DNA of 34,863 nucleotides from an uncultured Acidobacteriia bacterium (GCA_903882645.1 CAIRXZ010000285.1:1-34863); one strand, 5' to 3'. Numbered from the stretch's first letter, positions 8,453 to 15,927 are shown. The notes: generated from the letters alone by a model not told the origin. Numbers and translations are program-made.

Positions 8453-9334
8453 GTGCAGCTTTCCAAATTCCACATCGGCTTGATCCAGATGGCCTGCTCG
8501 GCCGATCCCAACGAGAATCAGGCCAAGGCCGAATGGCGCATCCGCGAGGCCGCCGGAAACGGGGCGCAAATCGTCTGCCTGCAGGAGTTGTTCCGTTCGC
8601 AGTACTTCTGCCGCGAGGAGAACGCCCGGTGGTTCGACCTCGCCGAGCCGGTTCCAGGGCCCACCACAGGCGCCCTGGCCCGCTTGGCGCGGGAGCTTGA
8701 GGTCGTCGTGATCGCCCCGGTGTTCGAGCGCCGCGCCGCGGGCGTGTACCACAACACCGCGGCGGTCATCGATGCCGATGGCGCGCTGCTCGGCGCGTAC
8801 CGCAAGATGCACATCCCGGAAGATCCCCTCTACTTCGAGAAGTACTACTTCACGCCCGGCGACCTGGGGTTCCGCTGCTTCGATACGCGATACGCGCGCT
8901 TGGCGCCGCTGGTGTGCTGGGATCAGTGGTATCCCGAGGCCGCGCGCCTGGCCGCTCTGAACGGGGCGCAGATCCTGTTCTACCCCACCGCGATAGGCTG
9001 GCATCCTTCCGAGAAGGCGCAACACGGCGCCGCGCAACACGACGCGTGGCGGACCATCCAACGCGCGCACGCCATCGCCAACGGCGTCTACGTGGCGGCG
9101 GTGAACCGCGTCGGGTACGAGGGACCTCAAGAAGCTGGCCTCGAGTTCTGGGGCGGCTCGTTTGTGGCCGATCCGTTCGGCCAGGTGCTGGCCGAGGCTT
9201 CGCACAGCCGCGAAGAGACGCTAATCGTGGAATGCGATCCCCGCCGCATCGAAGAGGCGCGCCGCGACTGGCCGTTTCTCCGCGACCGCCGCATTGACGC
9301 CTATGGCGGCCTCTTGAGCCGCGTGATCGACTGA
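8453..9334 (+). CDS. aguB: Nitrilase-superfamily amidohydrolase, N-carbamoylputrescine amidase-like
   Basis: The product probably hydrolyses N-carbamoylputrescine to putrescine, ammonia and CO2, the last step of the agmatine route. The 293 residues match AguB in length. The Glu-Lys-Cys triad is visible: Glu45 in LQELF, Lys118 in YRKMHIPED and Cys155 in PLVCWDQWYPE. The segments EDPLYFEKYYFTPGD and GWHPSEKAQHGAAQHDAW are strongly AguB-like. The start is a GTG, the only good start giving the family N-terminus MQLSKFHIGLIQMAC. No agmatine deiminase (aguA) is adjacent; polyamine context is absent, so a related amidase role remains possible. Confidence 0.88.
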   Translation: MQLSKFHIGLIQMACSADPNENQAKAEWRIREAAGNGAQIVCLQELFRSQYFCREENARWFDLAEPVPGPTTGALARLARELEVVVIAPVFERRAAGVYHNTAAVIDADGALLGAYRKMHIPEDPLYFEKYYFTPGDLGFRCFDTRYARLAPLVCWDQWYPEAARLAALNGAQILFYPTAIGWHPSEKAQHGAAQHDAWRTIQRAHAIANGVYVAAVNRVGYEGPQEAGLEFWGGSFVADPFGQVLAEASHSREETLIVECDPRRIEEARRDWPFLRDRRIDAYGGLLSRVID

Positions 9335-9379
9335 GCGGCGGGCACAAGGACAGAAGACAGACCGGGACGCCCGCCCCAC

Positions 9380-9385
9380 TATAAT
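9380..9385 (+). promoter_or_regulatory. TATAAT -10 box abutting thrC
   Basis: A consensus TATAAT ends 9 bases before the thrC ATG at 9395. Transcription would then start within about 3 bases of the start codon, so the mRNA is probably almost leaderless; no ribosome site is present. Confidence 0.6.
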
Positions 9386-9394
9386 AGAGACTTC

Positions 9395-10702
9395 ATGCCC
9401 GCCGAACTTGCCTGTTTCCAGGAACGCTGCCGCGCGCGCTTCCCGGTCTCCGAAGTCATCTACAACTGCCCGCAGTGCGGAAGCCTGCTGGAAGCGGTCT
9501 ATTCCGGGGCGCGGCAGCCGGCCGCCGATCTCCGCGCGCTCTGGCTCGCGCGGCGGACCTCCAACGCGCCTCTCGATCAGAGCGGCGTCTGGCGTTTTCG
9601 CGAGTTCCTTCCGTTCCTGCCCTCCTACGATTCCGTGGTGACCCTGCGCGAAGGAAACACGCCTCTGCTCGGCGCTCCGCGCGCCGCGCGCTACGGCGGT
9701 CTCGACCGTCTGACCTTCAAGCACCAGGGCTTCAACCCGACGGGATCCTTCAAGGACAACGGCATGACCTGCGGCGTGGCGCAAGCCCTGCGCCTCGGCA
9801 TGCGGCGCGTCGCCTGCGCTTCCACGGGCAACACCTCGGCTTCCATGGCCGCTTACGCCAGCGCCGCCGGATTGCAGCCGGTGGTTTTCATTCCCCACGG
9901 GAACATCGCCTACGGCAAACTGGCCCAGGCGCTCGAGTACGGCGCCCTCACGCTTCAGATCGAGGCCAATTTCGATCAAGTCCTGGCCCTGTTGCGGCGC
10001 CTCGCGGAACGCCTGGGGATCTATCTGCTCAACTCCATCAACCCCTTCCGCATCGAAGGACAAAAGACCATCATGGTCGAAATGATGGAGCAGCGCGGCT
10101 GGCGCCCGCCGGATTGGGTAGTGCTGCCGGGCGGCAACCTGGGCAACATCTCCGCCTTCGGCAAGGCGCTGCGCGAGTTGAAGGACGCCGGCTTGATCGA
10201 TCGCCTGCCGCGCCTGGCCGTCGTGCAGGCCGAGGGCGCCGCGCCGTTCTACAATTTGCTCCGCGCCGCTGACCGCTCGCGCCTGAACCCCGTCGGGCAT
10301 CCTCAGACCCTCGCCACGGCCATCCGCATCGGCGCCCCGGTCTCCTGGCCTAAGGCGCTCCGCGAGGTGGAAGCCTCGGGCGGCCTGGTCGAGAAGGTCA
10401 CGGAGCAGGAAATCGCCGACGCCAAGGCGGTCATCGGCCGCTGCGGCATCGGCTGCGAACCGGCCTCGGCGGCCACTCTGGCGGGCATTCGCAAGCTGGT
10501 CCACGCGGGCGCCGTCCGGGCCGATGCGGACGTAGTTGCCATCCTGACGGGCAACGTGCTGAAGGATCCCGACTACATCTATCGGTACCACACGGGCGTC
10601 CTGGAATCGCCCGGCGGCGGCTTGATTCAGCCGAACTTCGGCAACAAGCCAGTCGTCGTGCCCAACAACGAAGCCCAGATTGCTGCAATTCTCGACAGAT
10701 GA
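9395..10702 (+). CDS. thrC: Threonine synthase
   Basis: PLP enzyme that converts O-phosphohomoserine to threonine. The 435-residue product has an N-terminal zinc-ribbon-like segment (ELACFQERC and YNCPQCGS), common in this thrC class. The PLP lysine lies in NPTGSFKDNGMT, the substrate loop in ASTGNTSASMAAYA, and the phosphate-binding glycine loop in VLPGGNLGN. The start at 9395 gives the family N-terminus and sits just after a TATAAT box. It stands as a single gene between the amidase and a small ORF. The length and all main motifs are normal. Confidence 0.95.
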   Translation: MPAELACFQERCRARFPVSEVIYNCPQCGSLLEAVYSGARQPAADLRALWLARRTSNAPLDQSGVWRFREFLPFLPSYDSVVTLREGNTPLLGAPRAARYGGLDRLTFKHQGFNPTGSFKDNGMTCGVAQALRLGMRRVACASTGNTSASMAAYASAAGLQPVVFIPHGNIAYGKLAQALEYGALTLQIEANFDQVLALLRRLAERLGIYLLNSINPFRIEGQKTIMVEMMEQRGWRPPDWVVLPGGNLGNISAFGKALRELKDAGLIDRLPRLAVVQAEGAAPFYNLLRAADRSRLNPVGHPQTLATAIRIGAPVSWPKALREVEASGGLVEKVTEQEIADAKAVIGRCGIGCEPASAATLAGIRKLVHAGAVRADADVVAILTGNVLKDPDYIYRYHTGVLESPGGGLIQPNFGNKPVVVPNNEAQIAAILDR

Positions 10703-10707
10703 TCAGG

Positions 10708-10756
10708 AATACCCTCAAATAGGGGAAGTAATACCCTCAAACGATACTAGGAATAC
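10708..10756. repeat. Three 22-bp-phased repeats, operator-like
   Basis: AATACCCTCAAA occurs perfectly at 10708-10719 and 10730-10741, and the core AATAC recurs at 10752-10756 (preceded by GG as in the first copy). The three AATAC cores are exactly 22 bases apart, two helical turns, so a bound protein would face one side of the DNA. They lie just upstream of a likely promoter for the 56-residue ORF and directly after thrC. Confidence 0.6.
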
Positions 10757-10769
10757 TTGTACTTTTCGC

Positions 10770-10799
10770 TTGCTTTTTCCTTGGGACTTCCGGTACTTT
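10770..10799 (+). promoter_or_regulatory. Likely promoter of the 56-residue ORF
   Basis: TTGCTT (10770-10775) and TACTTT (10794-10799) are 18 bases apart, and the ATG at 10806 follows by 6 bases, giving an essentially leaderless transcript. The region is markedly AT-rich compared with its surroundings. Confidence 0.45.
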
Positions 10800-10805
10800 G
10801 ATACC

Positions 10806-10976
10806 ATGACCGCGAAGAAAGTCCCCGTGGATCTCACTCGTGCCGTGCGGTTCGAGGCCGAACTCAACACTCTCTACGCCCGCCGCTCCGCGATCGACCT
10901 GGTGATCGAGTCCATGAAGGAATACCAGAGATATCGGGCGAGGCGGCTCCACGACCGCAAGCTGAAAACGGCATAA
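10806..10976 (+). CDS. Small charged protein, unknown
   Basis: A 56-residue, strongly basic and probably all-helical protein: MTAKKVPVDLTRAVRFEAEL, then a helix rich in Arg, Tyr and Glu, ending in KLKTA. The frame stays open upstream to 10680, inside thrC, but the ATG at 10806 has a promoter-like sequence in front of it and gives a sensible N-terminus. I do not recognise the family. The phased repeats upstream hint at regulated expression, and the size and charge would suit a DNA-binding or antitoxin-like protein, but no partner toxin adjoins it. It converges on the thioredoxin remnant. Confidence 0.5.
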   Translation: MTAKKVPVDLTRAVRFEAELNTLYARRSAIDLVIESMKEYQRYRARRLHDRKLKTA

Positions 10977-10983
10977 GCTCCGG

Positions 10984-11139
10984 TCATCTCGCCATCACGG
11001 ATCGGACTTGCGCGGCCAGTTCCGCGTCCGGAATCGCGCCGGGATGGTACAAACGGACGATGCCCTGGCCATCGAGGAGCACGAGCGTTGGCGTCGTGCT
11101 TGCCCCATAAGCCGCGAAGACGGGGATCATGTTCGGCCG
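10984..11139 (-). pseudogene. Remnant: C-terminal half of a second thioredoxin-fold protein
   Basis: Past the TAG that ends the TlpA-like gene, the same frame stays open for 51 more codons to a TGA at 10984-10986. The encoded text (VFAAYGASTTPTLVLLDGQG, then VRLYHPGAIPDAELAAQV) is the C-terminal half of a thioredoxin fold, with the cis-proline in TTPT. The CXXC half is missing. It has no start of its own beyond an internal ATG near its beginning. It is best read as the tail of a lost tandem thioredoxin gene; readthrough of the TAG would give a longer fusion but seems less likely. Confidence 0.65.
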
Positions 11140-11667
11140 CTACAGCAGCGAGTCGATGTACGCCCGCAACTTGGGATCCGACCAATCGGCTGGCTGCTCG
11201 ATCTTCAGCGCCACCTTGCCGGCCGAATCGATGATGTAGGTCTCCGGGTACATGAACGTCCCGAAATCGCGGTGAATCAGCGAATCGCGGACGGTCGAAA
11301 AGTACGGTTTGTACTTCGCGAGAAATGCGCGGTAGGCCCGATCGCTCGCGTCCACGCTGATGCCCAGCACCACTACGCCGCGGCCGGCGTAATCCTGGGC
11401 GAACCGGCTCAGCGACGGCGTTTCCTCGACGCAGGGCCCGCACCACGTCGCCCAGAAGTTCAGAACCAGCAGCTTGCCCGCGAAGCCCGGCGTCGAAATG
11501 GCTTTGCCGTTATCGGCGGTGATGCGGAAGCGCGGCGCTTGTTCGCCCGCGACTACCACGTGGATGGGCCGTTCGTACACGGCCCGAGCCACCACCGCGA
11601 CAAACGCAACCAGCAGGACGACAAGCGCGCCGCGCAGGACCCGATCGGTGGTTTTGACGCTTTGCAT
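11140..11667 (-). CDS. TlpA/ResA-like membrane-anchored thioredoxin
   Basis: A 175-residue thiol-disulfide oxidoreductase. Residues 12-30 form one hydrophobic helix (LRGALVVLLVAFVAVV), which anchors it with the catalytic domain outside the membrane. The active site is WCGPC with Cys76 and Cys79; the cis-proline is in MYPETYIID. Family members reduce apocytochrome or other exported proteins. The start at 11667 is preceded on its strand by TATAGT (11681-11676), about 8 bases away, so the mRNA may be leaderless. It diverges from the pterin operon. A decayed second thioredoxin tail lies immediately downstream in the same frame. Confidence 0.88.
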   Translation of the reverse strand: MQSVKTTDRVLRGALVVLLVAFVAVVARAVYERPIHVVVAGEQAPRFRITADNGKAISTPGFAGKLLVLNFWATWCGPCVEETPSLSRFAQDYAGRGVVVLGISVDASDRAYRAFLAKYKPYFSTVRDSLIHRDFGTFMYPETYIIDSAGKVALKIEQPADWSDPKLRAYIDSLL

Positions 11668-11683
11668 GGGGGAAAACTATAAT
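11654..11683 (+). promoter_or_regulatory. Promoter of the pterin operon, inside the divergent thioredoxin gene
   Basis: TTGACG (11654-11659) and TATAAT (11678-11683) are 18 bases apart, a good sigma-70-type promoter. The -35 box lies within the first codons of the minus-strand thioredoxin gene, whose own -10 (11676-11681) overlaps this -10, so the two promoters should compete. Confidence 0.65.
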
Positions 11684-11730
11684 CTAATTGTATCTCCCGC
11701 GCGGCCCTCGTAGTCGAACAAGAGACCCTG

Positions 11731-12156
11731 ATGGTGATCACTCGCAAGATCGAGTTCTCGGCCAGCCACGTTTGCCGCAATCCCGAAATGTCGGAGCCGG
11801 AGAACCAGGCTCTGTTCGGACTGGAGGCCAACCCTCGCGGACACGGGCACAACTACGTCGTGGAAGTGAGCGTACGAGGCGATCCCGACGCTGTCACCGG
11901 CATGGTCATGGACCTCAAGGAGCTCCAGGAGATCCTGAATCGCGAGGTGGTGGGGCCTTACGACCACCGGTTCTTGAACTACGAGACTCCCCCGTTCGAC
12001 CGCGTCATTCCCACGGCCGAGAACATCGCCCACGACATTTGGCGCCGCGTGGCGCCGTGCGTGGGCAACCCGGTCCGGGGGCTGTATGCGGTGCGCGTCC
12101 GCGAAACCCCGGATCTGTATGTCGACTATTTCGGAGAGACTCCATGTTCCGCGTGA
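11731..12156 (+). CDS. 6-pyruvoyltetrahydropterin synthase paralogue with Glu in place of catalytic Cys (PTPS-III-like)
   Basis: A 141-residue PTPS-fold protein acting on 7,8-dihydroneopterin triphosphate, the FolE product. Zinc ligands are His13 (FSASH), His38 and His40 (GHGHNY). The pterin-anchoring Glu is in RVRETPD, and the Asp78-His79 pair is in YDHRFLN. At the catalytic Cys position (human GKCNNP) it reads GLEANP, with Glu32. This Cys-to-Glu change is the hallmark of PTPS-III, which makes 6-hydroxymethyldihydropterin directly and replaces FolB in folate synthesis in Plasmodium and several bacteria. The gene is the first of a three-gene operon; its end overlaps the next paralogue by 13 bases. 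Confidence 0.85.
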   Translation: MVITRKIEFSASHVCRNPEMSEPENQALFGLEANPRGHGHNYVVEVSVRGDPDAVTGMVMDLKELQEILNREVVGPYDHRFLNYETPPFDRVIPTAENIAHDIWRRVAPCVGNPVRGLYAVRVRETPDLYVDYFGETPCSA

Positions 12157-12605
12157 CGCGCCGCTACCAGTTCGCCGCGTCGCACCGTTTGAACGCGCCG
12201 CAACTGAGCGAACGGGAGAACCGGCGCGTGTACGGCAAGTGCAATAATCCTTACGGGCACGGCCACAACTACGTCCTGGAAGTGAGCGCGCGCGGCCCGC
12301 TGGACCCCGCGACGGGGCGCGCCGCGGACCCGGCCGCGCTCGACGAGCTGGTGATGCGGCACGTAATCCGCCCTTTCGACCGCCGGGATCTGAACGCGGA
12401 GGTGGAGGCGTTCGCGCGCGTGGTCCCCACCTCGGAGAACCTGGCGGTCGAGATCCGCCGGCGTCTGAGGGTGAACTGGACCGCCGCTTTTCCCCGCGAG
12501 TGGCCGAAGCTCGACCGGGTCCGAATCGCCGAGACGGGCAAGAACATCTTTGAGATTGGAGCCGATGAAATCGAATCGCGCAGTGGTGAAGGCGATGTCC
12601 CATAA
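12144..12605 (+). CDS. 6-pyruvoyltetrahydropterin synthase paralogue with Cys but no catalytic His
   Basis: A 153-residue PTPS homologue that keeps the Cys motif almost as in animal enzymes: GKCNNP at Cys33, then GHGHNY. Zinc ligands are His14, His39 and His41; the anchoring Glu is in RIAETGKN. The conserved Asp-His of the catalytic triad reads Asp79-Arg80 (PFDRRDLN), so proton transfer should be impaired or altered. It overlaps the upstream paralogue by 13 bases and the downstream folE by 41, so all three are coupled. It may be a specialised lyase, a queuosine-type enzyme (QueD-like) or a partner of the first paralogue. No queC or queE is adjacent. Confidence 0.82.
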   Translation: MFRVTRRYQFAASHRLNAPQLSERENRRVYGKCNNPYGHGHNYVLEVSARGPLDPATGRAADPAALDELVMRHVIRPFDRRDLNAEVEAFARVVPTSENLAVEIRRRLRVNWTAAFPREWPKLDRVRIAETGKNIFEIGADEIESRSGEGDVP

Positions 12606-13179
12606 GAGCGCCGGGCAGTCCCTGGCGCCGCAGGTGAGGGAGATCCTCGCCAAACTGGGCGAAGATCCCGGACGCGAGGGCCTCCTCCGCACGCCCGACC
12701 GCGTGGACCGAGCCCTCAAGTTCCTTACGAGCGGCTACGGCGTGGACATCCGGAAGATCCTGAACGGCGCGCTCTACGAAGTGAAGTACGACGAGATGGT
12801 GCTGGTAAAGGACATCGAATTCTTCAGCCTTTGCGAACACCACCTGCTGCCGTTCTACGGCAAGGTGCATGTCGCCTATCTGCCGCGCCAGCGCGTGATC
12901 GGCTTGAGCAAGCTGCCCCGCATCGTGGACGTCTTCGCGCGCCGGCTCCAGATCCAGGAGCGGCTGACCCAGGACGTGGCGCAGACCATTCAGGAGGTGG
13001 TGAACCCTCTGGGCGTGGGCGTAATCTGCGAGGCCCGCCATTTCTGCATGATGATGCGCGGCGTGGAAAAGCAGCACTCCGGCGCCATGACCAGCGCCAT
13101 GCTCGGCGCCTTCCGCGACCGCAAAGAGACCCGCGACGAATTCCTGGCGCTGGTGAACCACAGGAGCAACGGCTTCTAA
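12565..13179 (+). CDS. folE: GTP cyclohydrolase I
   Basis: FolE converts GTP to 7,8-dihydroneopterin triphosphate, the substrate of both upstream PTPS paralogues. From ATG 12565 the product is 204 residues. Zinc ligands are Cys90 and His93 in [10 protein letters not shown] and Cys161 in [30 protein letters not shown] is the family signature. The 12565 start has GGAG a few bases upstream. A TTG at 12550 and an ATG at 12595 are alternatives; the conserved part starts later, so all are possible. The gene overlaps the preceding one and ends the operon. Confidence 0.93.
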   Translation: MKSNRAVVKAMSHKSAGQSLAPQVREILAKLGEDPGREGLLRTPDRVDRALKFLTSGYGVDIRKILNGALYEVKYDEMVLVKDIEFFSLCEHHLLPFYGKVHVAYLPRQRVIGLSKLPRIVDVFARRLQIQERLTQDVAQTIQEVVNPLGVGVICEARHFCMMMRGVEKQHSGAMTSAMLGAFRDRKETRDEFLALVNHRSNGF

Positions 13180-13212
13180 CGACCGGGGGCGGAACGTTTC
13201 CCGCGCCCTGTC

Positions 13213-13586
13213 TCGAAGTGGTGGGACGAGAGCGTTGGATACTACCGCGAGAACGCGAGCCAGCCGTTCGTCCCGGGCATGGCCATTTTCCCGCTGGCGT
13301 TCAACTTGGTCCCCGACGAGAAGCGCGCGGGCTTACAGGCCAAGTTGGTCCGTATGAGAGCGTACGCGGCAAGATCGCCTCATCGTGGGCCAGGAGCGGA
13401 CCGGCGCCGACTATGGACGTAACCGTGCCGCCGAACGCCGCCGGCGTGGTATACGTTCCAGGGTCGGACCCCAGCTCCGTCACGGTCGGCGATGCCGCAG
13501 ACGCGAAGTACATCGGCAAGCGGGGCAATCGGCTCGTTTACGAAGTGGACTCGGGCAGCTACCACTTCGCAGTGCGAGCGAACTAA
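13213..13586 (+). pseudogene. Decayed GH78 alpha-L-rhamnosidase fragment
   Basis: Two frames hold pieces of one rhamnosidase. From 13216 the frame reads KWWDESVGYYREN, then MAIFPLAFNLVPDEKR, which matches a late (alpha/alpha)6-barrel part of GH78 enzymes. From about 13350 another frame reads YESVRGKIASSW, MDVTVPPNAAGVVYVPG and YEVDSGSYHFAV to a TAA at 13584. This is the C-terminal beta domain; compare YQSIHGRIVSDW and MDVTVPPGTAATVYVP of the intact gene at 18580-21360. The segment between them is deleted and the frame is shifted, and the N-terminal two thirds are gone. It lies directly after folE. Divergence from the intact gene says it is not a recent duplicate. Confidence 0.8.
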
Positions 13587-13617
13587 ACAGAACGTCGGAA
13601 GTAATTGCGCATCCACC

Positions 13618-13645
13618 GTAGGGGTCGGGCATGCCCGACCCCTAC
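13618..13645. repeat. 28-bp perfect palindrome
   Basis: GTAGGGGTCGGGCA is followed at once by its exact reverse complement. The palindrome has no spacer and no T-run, which argues against a simple terminator; it looks like a mobile palindromic intergenic repeat. It lies 31 bases after the rhamnosidase remnant. Confidence 0.7.
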
Positions 13646-13740
13646 CTGGCAGGCGAGCCGCACCGCAAACGAGCGCTCGTTGCGCAAACAATAACGACGC
13701 CACGTTTAGCGGCCGCTTGGTCCGGCGGATCATGGGCGGC

Positions 13741-13759
13741 GGCGGACTGAGAGTCCGCC
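13741..13759. repeat. Hairpin GGCGGACT-GAG-AGTCCGCC
   Basis: An 8-bp perfect stem with a 3-base loop. The arm GGCGGAC recurs at spacer elements near 16530, 21453 and 30013, so it is probably a fragment of the same dispersed repeat family. Confidence 0.5.
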
Positions 13760-13783
13760 CGGCGGGGGCTGGCGCAAGGGCGC

Positions 13784-13789
13784 TACAAT
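13784..13789 (+). promoter_or_regulatory. -10 box abutting the Gfo/Idh/MocA gene
   Basis: TACAAT ends 6 bases before the ATG at 13796, so the transcript is probably leaderless. No ribosome site is seen. Confidence 0.5.
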
Positions 13790-13795
13790 CTCCGT

Positions 13796-14995
13796 ATGTC
13801 TGAAACGGATGTTCCTCGCAGGGCCATTTTGCGCGGCGTGGCGGCCGCGACGGCGCTTTCTTATTCCCGCGTCATGGGAGCCAACGACCGGGTACAGCTC
13901 GCCCTGATTGGGTGCGGCGACCGCGGCACGGGCGACCTGGGCAATTTCGTCCGGCTAGGGACGATCGACGTGGTGGCGCTGTGCGACCTTTGGCCGACGA
14001 AGATGGACCGGGCCAAGCAGAACTCGCCCAACGCGAAGACGTTTTCGGACCACCGCAAGCTGCTCGAGCTGAAGGAAGTGGACGCGACGCTGATCGCCGT
14101 TCCGGACCACTGGCACGCCGCCATCGCCATGGATGCGCTGAACGCCGGCAAGGACGTCTACTGCGAGAAGCCGCTGACGCGCAGGATCGAGGAAGGTCCG
14201 GCGATCGTGAAGACGGCGCGAATCAACAAGCGCGTCTGCCAGGTCGGCATGCAACAGCGTTCCGGCAAGCACTATCTTCAGGCCAAGGCGGAGTACATCG
14301 ATACCAAGAAGCTCGGCAAGATCACGCTGGCGCGCACATGGTGGCACGGCAACTCCTATCACCTGCGCAAAGCGCCGGCCAGCCTGCAGACCTTGCCGGC
14401 CGACCTCGATTGGACGCATTTCCTGGGTCCGCTGACGTGGCGCGATTGGGACCCGCAGCAATATTACAACTGGCGCGCGTATCTGGATTTCGGCGGCGGG
14501 CAGGTGACCGACCTCTTCACGCACTGGATCGACGTGGTTCACATGTACATGGGGCAGGACATTCCCACCGCCGCGGTGGCGGCGGGCGGCGTATACAACT
14601 ATAAGGACGGCCGCACGGCGCCGGACACCATCAACGTGCTGCTCGAGTACCCCACGGATTTCACGGCCACGTTCGAAGCGACGCTCGTGCCCGGCATCTC
14701 GGGCTACGGGATCGAATTCTGCGGCGCGGAGGGCAAGCTGCTGATCGACCGCGAGCATTACGAATTCCGTCCGGTGGGACGAAACGCGCAGCCGGTGACC
14801 GTACGTGCGTCGAGCAACATCGATCAGGACCACATGCAGAATTTCCTGGACTGCGTGAAGTCGCGCAAGAACCCGAACGGCGACGTGCTAATTGGGCACC
14901 GGTCCGCGCAGGCCTCGCACCTGGGGAACATTGCCTACATGCAGAAGCGGCGGATCGATTTCGATCCGGTTCGGGAAGAGATTCTGCCGTTCTAG
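13796..14995 (+). CDS. Gfo/Idh/MocA-family oxidoreductase, Tat-exported
   Basis: A 399-residue NAD(P)-dependent sugar dehydrogenase-like protein. The N-terminus carries a twin-arginine motif (PRRAILRG) and a hydrophobic stretch, so it is probably exported folded with its cofactor. The Rossmann loop is IGCGDRGTG; the conserved EKP lies in VYCEKPLTR, and the WHG and HWIDVVHMY segments are typical of the Acidobacteria and Planctomycetes secreted group. A DUF1080 gene follows after 15 bases, an arrangement linked with oxidation of glycosides to 3-keto sugars and later cleavage. The sugar substrate cannot be told from sequence. Confidence 0.88.
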   Translation: MSETDVPRRAILRGVAAATALSYSRVMGANDRVQLALIGCGDRGTGDLGNFVRLGTIDVVALCDLWPTKMDRAKQNSPNAKTFSDHRKLLELKEVDATLIAVPDHWHAAIAMDALNAGKDVYCEKPLTRRIEEGPAIVKTARINKRVCQVGMQQRSGKHYLQAKAEYIDTKKLGKITLARTWWHGNSYHLRKAPASLQTLPADLDWTHFLGPLTWRDWDPQQYYNWRAYLDFGGGQVTDLFTHWIDVVHMYMGQDIPTAAVAAGGVYNYKDGRTAPDTINVLLEYPTDFTATFEATLVPGISGYGIEFCGAEGKLLIDREHYEFRPVGRNAQPVTVRASSNIDQDHMQNFLDCVKSRKNPNGDVLIGHRSAQASHLGNIAYMQKRRIDFDPVREEILPF

Positions 14996-15010
14996 AGGGA
15001 GCCAATTGAT

Positions 15011-15862
15011 ATGACGCGCAAGGAGTTCCTCCTGATGTCTACGGCGGCCGCCGCCGGCGGGGCCGCCCTGGCCAACGCGCAGCAGACCAGTGCGCCGCAG
15101 CCCAACCCGGACCTGGGATTCAAGGACACCCCCATGGAGCCGGGCATGCCGTGGCACGTTCACGACCCGGACCGCCCCCATCCCAAAGTGGTCACGCCCG
15201 CCGCCACGCTTGGCGGCGCGCCCTCGGACGCGATTGTTCTGTTCGACGGCAAGGACCTCTCGAAGTGGTATCACCGCGGCCGGGGAGCGAATCGGGACGC
15301 CCAGGTAAACGCGGGATGGAAGGTGGAGAACGGCTGTTTCGAGATCACGCGCGGCTTCGGAGATCTGCTGACCCGCGAGAAGTTCGGAGACATCCAACTC
15401 CACGTCGAATGGGCTTCGCCCGCGGCCGTCACCGGCACCAGCCAAGGCCGGGGCAACAGCGGCGTTTTGGTGATGGCCCGGTACGAAATCCAGGTGCTCG
15501 ACATGTGGGACAACCCGACCTACGCGGACGGCGGGGCCGGGGCGATTTACGGCCAGTGGCCGCCGCTGGTCACGCCGGCGCGCCGGCCAGGCGAGTGGAA
15601 CACCTACGACATCGTGTTCGAGGCGCCGCAATTCGAGGGCGAGAAGCTCGTCAAGCCCGCCTTCTTCACGGTCTTTTACAACGGCGTGCTGGCTCACAAC
15701 CGCAAGGAGAGCATGGGCCCGATGGTCTACCGGCAGGTGGCGCATTACACGCCGCATCCGGCCGAGGATTCGCTCATGCTGCAGGACCACAACAGCAATC
15801 CCGTGCGCTACCGGAATATCTGGATCCGGCGGCTGGCGGGGTACGATCGGCCGGAGAAATAA
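15011..15862 (+). CDS. DUF1080 protein (3-keto-glycoside hydrolase-like), secreted
   Basis: A 283-residue protein with a signal sequence (TRKEFLLMSTAAAAGGAALA) and a concanavalin-like DUF1080 domain: LFDGKDLSKWYHRG, then FGDIQLHVEWASP, RGNSGVLVMARYEIQVLD, and the C-terminal MLQDHNSNPVRYRNIWIR. DUF1080 members have been described as 3-keto-disaccharide hydrolases, which would use the keto product of a Gfo/Idh/MocA enzyme like the one just upstream. GAGGGAG before the ATG at 15011 is a clear ribosome site, and the 15-base spacing says the two form an operon. The final substrate is unknown. Confidence 0.87.
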   Translation: MTRKEFLLMSTAAAAGGAALANAQQTSAPQPNPDLGFKDTPMEPGMPWHVHDPDRPHPKVVTPAATLGGAPSDAIVLFDGKDLSKWYHRGRGANRDAQVNAGWKVENGCFEITRGFGDLLTREKFGDIQLHVEWASPAAVTGTSQGRGNSGVLVMARYEIQVLDMWDNPTYADGGAGAIYGQWPPLVTPARRPGEWNTYDIVFEAPQFEGEKLVKPAFFTVFYNGVLAHNRKESMGPMVYRQVAHYTPHPAEDSLMLQDHNSNPVRYRNIWIRRLAGYDRPEK

Positions 15863-15927
15863 GCGTCCGCGGCGATGGCGGCGGGGTCTCCGCCTGTTCG
15901 CGAAACGTGAGCGAACGGCGCGCCTGT

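Noticed and set aside
9221-10591. Minus-strand open frame opposite thrC
   Set aside because: Shadow of thrC; the text has no recognisable domain.
12831-13586. A single plus-strand gene of 251 codons after folE
   Set aside because: Its first half is the out-of-frame text of folE. Only the last part is meaningful, as the C-terminus of a decayed rhamnosidase.
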